Positions 1 to 6,999 of a stretch of DNA of 12,120 bases are shown one piece after another; the stretch's first letter is position 1; every line of letters begins with the position of its first letter. Made by a program: the position numbers and the translations under genes. This DNA comes from DAOTVS01 sp034436375 (GTDB taxonomy: Bacteria; Chloroflexota; Anaerolineae; SpSt-313), in the NCBI GenBank assembly GCA_034436375.1, contig DAOTVS010000121.1, positions 1 to 12,120 of the forward strand, in the 5' to 3' direction. Under the pieces are notes generated by a model that did not search any database, was not told the DNA's origin, and saw only the letters and a list, made by a program, of their open reading frames with translations.

Positions 1-909
1 GGGGCGCTCGTATCGGGGGGGCACGCAGGCAAAGAGCCCCTCGATGATGCGCTCGACGACTGCGTCGGGCACGCCGTCAGGATGGTGGGATTGCAGGCGC
101 AGGTCGCAAGGCGAGTTAGCGTAATCCACACACACCAGGCGCCCATCGTCGGCCAGGGCGATCTCAGCGGAAAAAAAGTCCAGAGCGACGGTACGGGCGA
201 TACGTGGCACGATCTCGCGCAGGGGGCTCAGGCCAAAGCGCGCCTCTTCCTCGGGCGTGAGCAGGGCATAGAGATGAGAGAGGTCATCCCACCAGCAGGG
301 GATGACGCGCCCACAGGTGTAAAAGACGCGGAACCAGGCCCGCCGCCCGTCCAGGGTGCCGGGCCGGACCTTTTGCTGCAGCAGGTAGCGGTCGTGCCAG
401 AACATGCGCCGGGCATTCTGTACGTCGGGCACGGTACTGACGTCGAGAAGCACTCCCTGCCCACCCCCACCGCTGGCTGGCTTGGCCACAAAGGGGCGCC
501 CCAGGCCAGCCGGAATGAGGGGCGGGCTGGGGTCGCTGCAAAAGGGCGGCACGATGGTGGTGTAGGGCAGCGGCACGCCATGGGCCGCGCACAACAGGTG
601 CGTGCGCGCCTTGTCGCAGGCCCGAAGCTCGTAGCGCGCGGGGTTGATGATGCGGCCACCGCCATGCTCGATGAGCGGGGCCAGGCGCGCAAAGGCGGGC
701 CACGCATCAGAGGCGCGGTCCAGCAGGCAGCGCACGCGCAGCCGCGCCGCCGCCAGGTCCTGCAGCGTCACTTCCAGGTTGTCGTGGGTGATGGTCAGGA
801 CTGACCACCCTTGCCGGGCCGCGTGGCAAAGCAAGAGATCGATAAAGTCGGCATCAAAGGCCCATTCCCAGGCGACCGCCAGGTCGAATAAAGCCAAATA
901 GTCTCCCAT
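1..909 (-). CDS. ATP-grasp domain protein, C-terminus cut by window edge
   Basis: The reading frame is open for 303 codons from ATG at 909-907 to the window edge, so the C-terminus is missing. I translated it by hand. An N-terminal pre-ATP-grasp region (about 1-100) is followed by an ATP-grasp fold. Visible features are a nucleotide-binding lysine in PFVAKPASGGGGQG (139-152), a flexible glycine loop, LLQQKVRPGTLDGRRAWFRV (176-195), acidic SAEIAL (247-252), and VDYANSPCDLR (261-271), where Asp and Asn fit the metal-binding positions of the family. ATP-grasp enzymes join a carboxylate to an amine or thiol through an acyl-phosphate. The substrate cannot be told from this sequence. It is the last visible gene of the ruvB operon, 17 bp after DUF2905. 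No strong ribosome-binding site precedes the ATG, so the start is less certain than the family. Confidence 0.8.
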   Translation of the reverse strand, partial: MGDYLALFDLAVAWEWAFDADFIDLLLCHAARQGWSVLTITHDNLEVTLQDLAAARLRVRCLLDRASDAWPAFARLAPLIEHGGGRIINPARYELRACDKARTHLLCAAHGVPLPYTTIVPPFCSDPSPPLIPAGLGRPFVAKPASGGGGQGVLLDVSTVPDVQNARRMFWHDRYLLQQKVRPGTLDGRRAWFRVFYTCGRVIPCWWDDLSHLYALLTPEEEARFGLSPLREIVPRIARTVALDFFSAEIALADDGRLVCVDYANSPCDLRLQSHHPDGVPDAVVERIIEGLFACVPPRYERP

Positions 910-926
910 GCCCGATTGGATACAAC

Positions 927-1160
927 TCAGCGCCTGAACAGCCGGATCAGCACGTTCAGCAGGACAGTGAGCACGACGCTCAGTAGCAGCGACGTTGCCA
1001 GGGGGATGAAGCAGGAAAAGCCGTCGCGCTGGATGCGAATATCGCCCGGAAGCCGCCCTATCCAGGGCAGCCGCCCCAGGAGGATGAAAAGCCCTCCCAG
1101 GCCCGCCAGGGCAAGCCCGGCCCACAGCAGCCACCGGCCGAGATCAGGCAGGCCGGGCAT
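927..1160 (-). CDS. DUF2905 family small membrane protein
   Basis: A 77-residue protein with two hydrophobic segments (about 9-29 and 50-73) around a short polar loop containing GRLPGDIRIQRDG (34-46). That loop and the following CFIPLATSLLLSVVLT match the DUF2905 family, small inner-membrane proteins of unknown function often found beside ruvB. The ATG at 1160-1158 overlaps the queH stop by one base (TGATG), which suggests translational coupling. A TTG one codon upstream (1163) is a possible alternative start, but the overlapping ATG is preferred. The length is normal for the family. No function can be assigned beyond a membrane location. Confidence 0.85.
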   Translation of the reverse strand: MPGLPDLGRWLLWAGLALAGLGGLFILLGRLPWIGRLPGDIRIQRDGFSCFIPLATSLLLSVVLTVLLNVLIRLFRR

Positions 1161-1735
1161 CAAAGGCGGCCTCCAATTGGGGCGGCTGCGCGGCGCGCTT
1201 CGGCCTGCTCTCGCTCCTGCAAGCTGAAATGGCAGCCGCAGTATTGCTGCAGGTAGAGCCCCATAGCGCGGGCCAGCTTGTTCCGCTCGGCCCAGCCCCG
1301 GCGCAGATTCTCAAAGTAAAAGTCCAGGCCGTGGGCCGCCGCGATCTCGTCGCCGACCGCATGGATGGCCGCCTGGTCCTGGTAAGGGCTGATCAGGAGC
1401 GTCGTGGTAAAGCTCTCGATGCCGCGCCGCTCCGCCTCCTGGGCCGCCGCCTCTAGCCGCAAGCGATAGCAGGCCCGGCAACGCTCGGGCCGCTGCTCAT
1501 GCCCGCGCACCGCCTCCTCATAGCGCTCTGGCTCATAGCTCCCCCAGATGACCGGCAGCCTGGCCTGCGCCGCCAGCGCCCTGGCGCTCTGCTGCCGCAG
1601 CGCATGCTCGGCTGGCGGCTGGATATTCGGATTGTACCACCAGCCCACCAACTCAAAGCCCTCGTCGCGCAGGTGTGGCACCGGCCAGGTAGCGCAGGGG
1701 CCGCAGCAAATGTGCAACAGCAATGGCTGGCCCAT
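1160..1735 (-). CDS. queH: Epoxyqueuosine reductase QueH
   Basis: A 191-residue protein of the QueH (formerly DUF208) family. QueH carries out the last step of queuosine synthesis, reducing epoxyqueuosine in the wobble position of GUN-anticodon tRNAs to queuosine, and is unrelated to the cobalamin-dependent QueG. The cysteine pattern is complete: HICCGPC (Cys10, Cys11, Cys14), CRAC (Cys86, Cys89) and YCGC (Cys166, Cys168). These fit the family's iron-sulfur cluster and redox cysteines. Family blocks also seen are GWWYNPNIQP (31-40), TTTLLISPYQD (110-120) and YCGCHFSLQER (165-175). The start lies 3 bp after the ruvB stop, and the stop overlaps the DUF2905 start. ruvB next to queuosine genes is a recurrent arrangement in bacteria. 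Other queuosine genes are not in this window. Confidence 0.95.
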   Translation of the reverse strand: MGQPLLLHICCGPCATWPVPHLRDEGFELVGWWYNPNIQPPAEHALRQQSARALAAQARLPVIWGSYEPERYEEAVRGHEQRPERCRACYRLRLEAAAQEAERRGIESFTTTLLISPYQDQAAIHAVGDEIAAAHGLDFYFENLRRGWAERNKLARAMGLYLQQYCGCHFSLQEREQAEARRAAAPIGGRL

Positions 1736-1738
1736 GGT

Positions 1739-2776
1739 TCAGAACAACTCCGGCTGGCTGGGCCCCGCGCTATCCCGTTCGGGGTAACGCAGCCCCAGGT
1801 GCTCGTAGGCCCGGCGGGTGGCCAGGCGGCCGCGCTGGGTCCGCTCCAGGAACCCCAGCTGCAGCAGATAAGGCTCGTATACATCCATGACCGTGTCCGC
1901 CTCCTCACTCAGTGCGGCCGCGATCGTCTCGATGCCCACAGGCCCCCCATCAAACTTGTCGATGATGGTGTGCAAGACGCGCCGGTCCGCCTCGTCGAGG
2001 CCCAACGGATCCACAGCCAGCAAATCCAGTGCCTGACGCGCCACCGCGGCATCGATGCGACCGCCCGCTCGCACCTGGGCGTAATCGCGCACGCGCTTGA
2101 GCAGGCGGTTGGCCACCCGCGGCGTGCCCCGCGCCCGGCGCGCGACCTCATCGGTGCCCTCGTCATCGATGCCTACATTCAAAATCGCCGCCGTGCGCCG
2201 GACGATGGTGCGCATGGCCTCGATATCGTAGAAATCCAGCCGATAGGTCACGCCGAAGCGCGCGCGCAGGGGCGAGGTCATCAGGGCGATGCGGGTGGTG
2301 GCGCCGATGATGGTGAAATGCGGCAGCGACAGCCGGATGCTGCGCGCACTGGGCCCTTTGCCGATGACGATATCGAGGGCGAAATCCTCCATGGCCGGGT
2401 AGAGGACCTCCTCCACAGCCCGGCTCAGGCGGTGCACCTCATCAATGAAGAGGATATCGCCACGGCGCAGGTTGGTCAGGATCGCCGCCAGGTCGCCGGC
2501 GCGCTCGATGGCGGGGCCGGACGTGATCTTGATGTTCACGCTCATCTCGTTGGCGATCACATTGGCCAGGGTCGTCTTGCCGAGGCCCGGCGGCCCGTAG
2601 AGCAGCACATGATCCAGCGCCTCACTGCGCGCTTGGGCCGCCTGCAGGAAAATGCGCAGGCTCTCTTTCAGCCGCTCCTGACCGATATACTCGTCGAGGC
2701 GGCGGGGCCGCAGGCTCGGCTCACTCGCGCTTTCCTCGGTCTGCTGCTCGGGGGATACCAACCGTTCCTCAACCAT
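1739..2776 (-). CDS. ruvB: Holliday junction branch migration helicase RuvB
   Basis: A 345-residue protein of normal RuvB length. RuvB is the AAA+ hexameric motor that, with RuvA, drives branch migration of Holliday junctions during recombination repair. Visible features are the N-terminal LRPRRLDEYIGQ (22-32), Walker A GPPGLGKT (61-68), Walker B ILFIDEVH (108-115), sensor 1 region IIGATTR (156-162), arginine-finger segment SPLRARFG (168-175), and the C-terminal winged-helix block with DKFDGGPVGIETIAAALSEE, which contacts DNA. The ATG at 2776 is preceded by AGGAGG (2783-2788, minus strand) at six bases, an ideal ribosome-binding site. It is the first gene of a leftward operon with queH, DUF2905 and an ATP-grasp gene. 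ruvA and ruvC are not present here. Confidence 0.98.
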   Translation of the reverse strand: MVEERLVSPEQQTEESASEPSLRPRRLDEYIGQERLKESLRIFLQAAQARSEALDHVLLYGPPGLGKTTLANVIANEMSVNIKITSGPAIERAGDLAAILTNLRRGDILFIDEVHRLSRAVEEVLYPAMEDFALDIVIGKGPSARSIRLSLPHFTIIGATTRIALMTSPLRARFGVTYRLDFYDIEAMRTIVRRTAAILNVGIDDEGTDEVARRARGTPRVANRLLKRVRDYAQVRAGGRIDAAVARQALDLLAVDPLGLDEADRRVLHTIIDKFDGGPVGIETIAAALSEEADTVMDVYEPYLLQLGFLERTQRGRLATRRAYEHLGLRYPERDSAGPSQPELF

Positions 2777-2797
2777 GATCTACCTCCTGGTAGACAT

Positions 2798-2826
2798 ATC
2801 ATACCAGAAAGTGGACGATTTGGAAA
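2798..2826 (-). promoter_or_regulatory. Probable extended -10 promoter for the ruvB operon
   Basis: On the minus strand TATGAT (2803-2798) is preceded by TGG, giving an extended -10, with a weak TTTCCA (2826-2821) 17 bp upstream. Initiation would fall near 2791, leaving a leader of about 15 nt that is mostly the AGGAGG ribosome-binding site. The consensus TTGACA further upstream (inside the palindromic element) is 30 bp from this -10 and therefore does not pair with it. Confidence 0.55.
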
Positions 2827-2832
2827 GCAGCG

Positions 2833-2989
2833 CTGTCAACGGATTGCTGGAACGGATTACACGGATTGGTCGTGTGTAATTGCTGGGAGATTGCTTCGCA
2901 CAGACGCCTGCGAGTTGGCGCTTGAGCGGCGAGCGTTCGTGCAGAGAGCCTGTAATCCGTTCAATCCGTTCCAGGAAATCCGTTGACAG
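2833..2989. repeat. Palindromic element C with three heptamers per arm
   Basis: Imperfect terminal inverted repeats of about 35-39 bp surround about 83 bp without a gene. Each arm holds three copies of one heptamer: ACGGATT at 2839-2845, 2852-2858 and 2861-2867, and its complement AATCCGT at 2954-2960, 2963-2969 and 2977-2983. Both ends read outward as GTTGACAG, so a TTGACA box points toward each flanking gene. The element fills most of the space between divergent ruvB and rsmG. It carries no transposase and looks like a non-autonomous, MITE-like or REP-like repeat. I see no target-site duplication. Confidence 0.7.
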
Positions 2990-2995
2990 TCCCAC

Positions 2996-3025
2996 TTGAG
3001 CAACTGTCCACGTCTATAGTATAAT
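2996..3025 (+). promoter_or_regulatory. Probable sigma-70-type promoter for rsmG
   Basis: TTGAGC (2996-3001) and a perfect TATAAT (3020-3025) are 18 bp apart. Initiation near 3032 would give a leader of about 17 nt starting almost at the ribosome-binding site GAGGGAGGG (3032-3040), which is eight bases before the TTG start at 3049. Confidence 0.65.
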
Positions 3026-3048
3026 CGCCGCGAGGGAGGGCAAATACC

Positions 3049-3816
3049 TTGAACAAGCCGATGGCCAAGCTGGAGGATGGGGCCCGCCAGTTGGGGCTGA
3101 GCCTGACGGCTGAGCACCTGGCACTGTTCCAACGTTATTATGAGGACCTGGTGCTGTGGAACCAGCGGTTCAACTTGACCACCGTGGTTGGCTATGAGGA
3201 TGTGCAGACGCGCCACTTTTTGGAGTCGCTGACCATACTTTTAGCCTTTCCCGGCTGGACCGGCGATGTGGTAGGCAACCAGTTACCGTTCATCTGCCGG
3301 CTGCAGCCCTGGCTCGTGCTCGATGTGGGTGCGGGGGCCGGGTTCCCGGGCATGCCGCTCAAGATCGTCTGCCCTGAGATCAAGTTGACCCTGCTCGAAT
3401 CCACACGCAAAAAAGTCGAGTTCCTGCTGCACGTGATCGACCATCTCGGGCTGAAGGATGTGGAATGCGTCTGGGACCGGGCCGAGGCGGTGGGGCAGAA
3501 CCCTCACTATCGAGAGCGCTATGATATTGTGACGGCGCGCGCCGTGGCCGAGATGAGGGTCCTCTCGGAGTATTGCCTGCCCTTTTGCCGCGTCGGTGGG
3601 CGCTTTATTGCCGCCAAGGGGCCCGAGGCGGAAAGCGAAGTGCAGAGTGCCCTGGGGGCCATCGAGAAGCTCGGCGGGGCCGTGCGCGAGCTGAGGGAGG
3701 TCAAGGCGCCCTGGCAACGAGAGACGCGCATCCTGGTCGTTATCGACAAGGTTGCCCCTACGCCGGCAGCCTACCCGAGGCGCCCGGGCATCCCGGCGAA
3801 GAGGCCGTTGGGCTAG
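3049..3816 (+). CDS. rsmG: 16S rRNA (guanine527-N7)-methyltransferase RsmG
   Basis: A 255-residue SAM-dependent methyltransferase (RsmG/GidB). It methylates N7 of G527 in the 530 loop of 16S rRNA; loss of the homologue in other bacteria gives low-level streptomycin resistance. Visible features are LWNQRFNLTTV (36-46), RHFLESL (55-61), SAM motif I LDVGAGAGFPGMPLKI (91-106), the acidic LLESTRKKVEFL (115-126), DRAE (143-146), YDIVTARAVA (158-167), AAKGPEAE, and a typical basic tail YPRRPGIPAKRPLG. TTG at 3049 is chosen because GAGGGAGGG lies eight bases upstream; ATG at 3061 would be about 20 bases away. Residues about 67-88 form a short loop longer than usual before motif I. Its stop codon touches a repeat-like end, and a GatZ-like gene follows after 37 bp. 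Confidence 0.96.
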   Translation: MNKPMAKLEDGARQLGLSLTAEHLALFQRYYEDLVLWNQRFNLTTVVGYEDVQTRHFLESLTILLAFPGWTGDVVGNQLPFICRLQPWLVLDVGAGAGFPGMPLKIVCPEIKLTLLESTRKKVEFLLHVIDHLGLKDVECVWDRAEAVGQNPHYRERYDIVTARAVAEMRVLSEYCLPFCRVGGRFIAAKGPEAESEVQSALGAIEKLGGAVRELREVKAPWQRETRILVVIDKVAPTPAAYPRRPGIPAKRPLG

Positions 3817-3837
3817 CGCTGTCAACAGATTTCGGGA
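3815..3837 (+). repeat. Solo end resembling element C
   Basis: AGCGCTGTCAAC at 3815-3826 is identical to the left border of element C at 2829-2840. The following AGATTTC resembles the rest of a C end (GGATTTC in the reverse complement of its right arm). No matching opposite end is seen nearby. It begins inside the rsmG TAG stop codon and lies between rsmG and the GatZ-like gene. It may be a relic or truncated copy. Confidence 0.45.
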
Positions 3838-3853
3838 ATGCAAGGAGACAACT

Positions 3854-5083
3854 ATGCTGCCATTGAAGGACGTGGTTGCCCGCATCATCGATCTGCGGGA
3901 GGAGGGGCGGGCCCAGATCACGCTCCTGGCGGCCTGCCCCAACTCGGCGGCCGTGCTGGAGGCGGCGGTCAAGGTCGCTGCCGAGAACCATACCCCCATG
4001 CTTTTTGCCGCCACGCTGAATCAGGTGGACCGTGATGGCGGCTATACCGGCTGGACGCCGGCGGCCTTTGTGCATGAGATGGATGGCTATCGTGACAAGT
4101 ACCGTTGTCGTAGCCTGCTCTATCCCTGTCTGGACCATGGCGGTCCCTGGCTGAAGGATAAGCACACGCGCGAGCGCCTGACCCTGGACCAGACGATGGG
4201 CGAACTGAAGCAGACGCTGACGGCCTGCCTGGAGGCGGGCTATTGCCTGCTGCACCTGGACCCCACAGTCGATCGTGGGCTGCCGCCGGGGACGCCGGTG
4301 CCCATCGAGCGGGTGCTGGAGCGCACGGTGGAGTTGATGGCGCACTGTGAGGCAGAGCGCCGGCGGCTGGGGCGGAGCGATGTCTCTTACGAGGTGGGCA
4401 CCGAGGAGGTGCACGGCGGCCTGGTCGATATGGGCAATTTCACCTACTTTGTGCATGGCCTGCGCAGGGCACTCGAGGAGCGGGGCCTGCTTGCGGCCTG
4501 GCCTTGCTTCGTGGTGAGTAAGGTAGGCACCGACCTGGGCAACCCCGTCTTTGATCCGCAGGCCGCTCGCGCCCTCTATGACATTGTCGCCCCCCTGGGC
4601 TCACTGGTCAAGGGGCACTATACCGACTGGGTGGCCAACCCCGAGGCATACCCCGCGAACGGCATGGGCGGCGCCAATGTGGGCCCCGAGTTTACGACAG
4701 AGGAGTACCTGGCGCTGCAGGAGTTGGAGAGCCGCGAGCAGGACCTCCTGCGCGGCCGACCTGGGCGGGCGCCTTCGGGCATGATGGCCGCGATCGAGGG
4801 CGCCGTAGACGAGTCGGGCCGGTGGACCAAGTGGCTCAAGCCAGAGGAGCAGGGCAAGGCGCTGCAGGAGCTGGCGCCTGAGCGCCGGGCGTGGCTGGTA
4901 CAGACGGGCGCACGCTACATCTGGACCCATCCGCGGGTGCTGGAGGCCCGGCAGCAGCTCTACGCCAACCTCTCGCCTGTGCTTGCGGACCCCAATGCCT
5001 TTGTCGTCGAGCGCATCGCCCGCACGATGGAGCGATACGTCACCCACTTTCATCTGTTCGATGCGCAGACGCTGTTAACGTAA
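3854..5083 (+). CDS. GatZ/KbaZ-like class II tagatose-bisphosphate aldolase subunit family protein
   Basis: A 409-residue protein resembling the GatZ/KbaZ family, the so-called non-catalytic subunits that support class II tagatose-1,6-bisphosphate aldolases. Family-like blocks are AATLNQVDRDGGYTGWTP (52-69), LDHGGPW (93-99, where family members have a GDHLGPN-type block), LLHLDPT (132-138), YEVGTEE (179-185), KGHYTDW (253-259) and NVGPEF (275-280). It is divergent, and no catalytic GatY/KbaY partner, kinase or sugar transporter lies nearby, so the substrate is unknown. ATG at 3854 is chosen for AAGGAG (3842-3847) six bases upstream; open frame continues upstream only inside rsmG. It may be cotranscribed with rsmG. 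The TAA stop directly abuts palindromic element A. Confidence 0.75.
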   Translation: MLPLKDVVARIIDLREEGRAQITLLAACPNSAAVLEAAVKVAAENHTPMLFAATLNQVDRDGGYTGWTPAAFVHEMDGYRDKYRCRSLLYPCLDHGGPWLKDKHTRERLTLDQTMGELKQTLTACLEAGYCLLHLDPTVDRGLPPGTPVPIERVLERTVELMAHCEAERRRLGRSDVSYEVGTEEVHGGLVDMGNFTYFVHGLRRALEERGLLAAWPCFVVSKVGTDLGNPVFDPQAARALYDIVAPLGSLVKGHYTDWVANPEAYPANGMGGANVGPEFTTEEYLALQELESREQDLLRGRPGRAPSGMMAAIEGAVDESGRWTKWLKPEEQGKALQELAPERRAWLVQTGARYIWTHPRVLEARQQLYANLSPVLADPNAFVVERIARTMERYVTHFHLFDAQTLLT

Positions 5084-5212
5084 TACGTGATGCGTGATGC
5101 GTAAGGTCGCCTTGCAAAGCATTGGTTACTTTTCTTAGCGTTTGCTCTGGCGAGACTGAGGCGAAGCATCGACCATGTCGGAATGGCGACCTTACGTATC
5201 ACGTATCACGTA
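5084..5212 (+). repeat. MITE-like palindromic element, copy A
   Basis: Arms of 28 bp (5084-5111 and 5185-5212) are inverted complements with two mismatches. Each arm has a 7-bp rhythm of ACGTGAT/GCGTGAT-type words followed by GTAAGGTCGCC. The roughly 73 bp interior matches copy B in reverse orientation, including the 16-base run TGCTCTGGCGAGACTG (5143-5158) and GAAGCATCGA (5163-5172). By eye, about four in five aligned bases agree between the copies from arm base to arm base. It begins right after the GatZ-like stop and its right arm holds the acetyltransferase stop. The ends are TA...TA, which would fit an IS630/Tc1-type target. There is no coding capacity. Confidence 0.8.
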
Positions 5213-5660
5213 CCATCTCAATGAACTCGTGCTCGCCGCCGTTCGTCCTCTGGATGAGGCTATGGGTGCGCACGAACCCTGCCCGCTCGTAGACCCGGAT
5301 GGCGCGCTTGTTAAAGGCGGCGACCTGGAGACGGAACTGGGTGGGAGCGTGCTTTTGGCGGGCAAAGGCGAGCCCGGCCAGCAAAAAGCCGAGCCCAAGC
5401 CCCCGGCCCGTGAGCTTGGGGTGCAGGCCCAGGCCGATTTCGGCGACGCTGCCGACCACCAGGCAGGTGAAAATGCCCACCAGCTCGCCCCGCTCGTTGC
5501 GCACGGACCAGTAGACCCCAGCCCGCAGGTCGGGGTTGAGTAGCTCCAAGAGATCTTCGGGGTCACGCTGCATATCGTAGAAATCATAGGGGGCGGGGTA
5601 GCGCCAGCCGGCAATGGCGCGGGCATCGTCGTCGCTCATGGGGGTAAAGCGGTAACGCAT
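5199..5660 (-). CDS. GNAT family N-acetyltransferase
   Basis: A 153-residue GNAT-fold protein, predicted to move an acetyl group from acetyl-CoA to an unknown amine. Evidence is YRFTPMSDDDARAIAGWRYP (3-22), the beta-4 strand VAEIGLGLHP (72-81), the acetyl-CoA pyrophosphate loop LTGRGLGLGF (83-92), and the C-terminal QVAAFNKRAIRVYERAGF (112-129) with Asn117 and Tyr124 in the usual cofactor-side positions. ATG at 5660 is one base after the recF stop, indicating coupling. A start at 5681 inside recF is possible but less likely. The last codons (RDT) and the TGA at 5201-5199 lie inside the right arm of repeat element A, so the natural C-terminus may have been changed by its insertion. Confidence 0.88.
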   Translation of the reverse strand: MRYRFTPMSDDDARAIAGWRYPAPYDFYDMQRDPEDLLELLNPDLRAGVYWSVRNERGELVGIFTCLVVGSVAEIGLGLHPKLTGRGLGLGFLLAGLAFARQKHAPTQFRLQVAAFNKRAIRVYERAGFVRTHSLIQRTNGGEHEFIEMVRDT

Positions 5661-5661
5661 C

Positions 5662-6906
5662 TCAACTGCTCCGGGGCGCATCGCAGATGGCCCCTTGCTG
5701 TACTTGCCACTGAACGGCCTGTTGGAGGAAGGTTTGGGGGTATAGCGAGAGATCGGTGGCGGTGATGATGACCTGCGTGACGCCGGTGATGGTTTGCAGG
5801 AGAAATTGCCCCCGGGCGCGGTCGAGCTCCGACATGACGTCGTCGAGCAGGAGCACTGGCTCCTCGCCGGTTTCCGCGCTCATAAAGCGCGCCTCGGCGA
5901 GCTTGAGGGCCAGGGCGACGGTGCGCTGCTGGCCACGCGAGCCAAAGAGCCCCATGTCGACCCCGTTGGCGAAAAAGCGCAGCTCATCGCGGTGCGGGCC
6001 GGTGGTGCTCACACCGGCGCCAATATCGCGTGGGCGCGAGCGCTCCAGGGCCTGCATAAAGGCATCGAGCATGGGCAGGGGCGGCTGATCGGGGTCGGCG
6101 CTGAGCCATTCGCCCTCCGCCGGCTCGGCCGCCGGCGCATCCTCAGGCCCCGTCCCGTTGCCGATGGCGGGGGAAGCGAGATAGTGCAGCGCCAGATGCT
6201 CCGCCCCGCCCGTGAGTGCTGGCTGCACGGCGGCGGCGGAACGCTCCAGGCCCTGCACAGCCTGCCGGCGCCTCTGGATGACCAGCGCCCCCCAACGAGC
6301 CAGCTGCAGGTCCCAATAAGCGAGCTGGGCCGGGTCGTCGTGGCGCTCGCGCAGGCGGCGCAGGAGTGAGTTGCGCTGCGTCAGGGCACGGTTGTATTGC
6401 TGCAGGTGCCGGCAATAAGTGGCATCGACCTGGCAGAGCGTCACATCCAGATAGCGGCGGCGCCCAGCCGGGGCGCCGGCCACCAGGTCGATATCCTGCG
6501 GCAGAAAGAGGACGACGTTGAGCTGCCCCAGCAGATCGATGGCCCGCTTGTCGACGCCATTGACGCGGCAGCGGCGGTTGAGGCGCCCGTCGGAGGGGGC
6601 CTCTGCCGAAGCTGCGCCTTCGCGCACCAGGGTAATCTCCACCCGGCGGTCGCCCTCCTGGCGCGCTACATCGCCTGCCAGGCGAGCAAAGGGCATAGGC
6701 TCCTCTTGCAGGCTGGTCCAGTTCAACAAATGTCGGTCGGCGCCGATGATGGGCGAGCGCGTGGTCGCCAGGTAGTAGATGGCCTCGAGCAAGTTGGTCT
6801 TGCCCTGGGCGTTGTCGCCCCGCACCAAAACGACCTGCGGCGGAAGGTCGCGCTCCAACCGGGTATAGTTGCGGTAGTTGGTCAGCGAGAGATGCTTCAG
6901 GTACAT
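5662..6906 (-). CDS. recF: DNA replication and repair protein RecF
   Basis: A 414-residue RecF, an SMC-like ATPase that binds gapped DNA and, with RecO and RecR, loads RecA at stalled forks. Visible features are the family N-terminus MYLKHLSLTNYRNY (1-14), Walker A GDNAQGKTN (30-38), FLPQDIDLVAGAPAGRRRYLD (134-153 region), the ABC-type signature SRGQQRT (323-329) after TTGPHRDEL (301-309), and Walker B LLLDDVMSELD (352-362). An Ala/Pro/Glu-rich stretch at about 247-280 is an insertion of low complexity. The reading frame is open further upstream (to 7080), but ATG at 6906 matches the family start. No strong ribosome-binding site or promoter is evident. dnaN lies upstream across a 253 bp gap holding repeat copy B; the acetyltransferase follows after one base. 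Confidence 0.96.
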   Translation of the reverse strand: MYLKHLSLTNYRNYTRLERDLPPQVVLVRGDNAQGKTNLLEAIYYLATTRSPIIGADRHLLNWTSLQEEPMPFARLAGDVARQEGDRRVEITLVREGAASAEAPSDGRLNRRCRVNGVDKRAIDLLGQLNVVLFLPQDIDLVAGAPAGRRRYLDVTLCQVDATYCRHLQQYNRALTQRNSLLRRLRERHDDPAQLAYWDLQLARWGALVIQRRRQAVQGLERSAAAVQPALTGGAEHLALHYLASPAIGNGTGPEDAPAAEPAEGEWLSADPDQPPLPMLDAFMQALERSRPRDIGAGVSTTGPHRDELRFFANGVDMGLFGSRGQQRTVALALKLAEARFMSAETGEEPVLLLDDVMSELDRARGQFLLQTITGVTQVIITATDLSLYPQTFLQQAVQWQVQQGAICDAPRSS

Positions 6907-6999
6907 ATAACAGCTAATAGCCTTCAACCATCGGTTTCCTGGAGATGATGCGTCTTGCGCCAAAGCGTCAGGCATAAGGCCGCCATGACTCGCAACAAT

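Noticed and set aside
82..804. A 240-codon open frame on the plus strand
   Set aside because: It lies opposite the ATP-grasp gene, whose motifs run continuously through the region on the minus strand.
2839..2983. Repeated heptamers as a CRISPR array
   Set aside because: The units are too short, irregularly spaced and inverted between arms, and no cas gene is present.
1499..2986. A 495-codon open frame on the plus strand
   Set aside because: It is antisense to ruvB and queH, which have unmistakable motifs, and its translation has no recognisable fold. Long antisense frames are expected in GC-rich genes.
2983..3020. The TTGACA at the end of element C used as the rsmG -35 box
   Set aside because: It is about 26 bp from TATAGT and 31 bp from TATAAT, too far. 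TTGAGC at 2996 has the right spacing. The equivalent box on the ruvB side is 30 bp from its -10.
5794..6369. A 191-codon open frame on the plus strand
   Set aside because: It is a shadow of recF, with no motif of its own.
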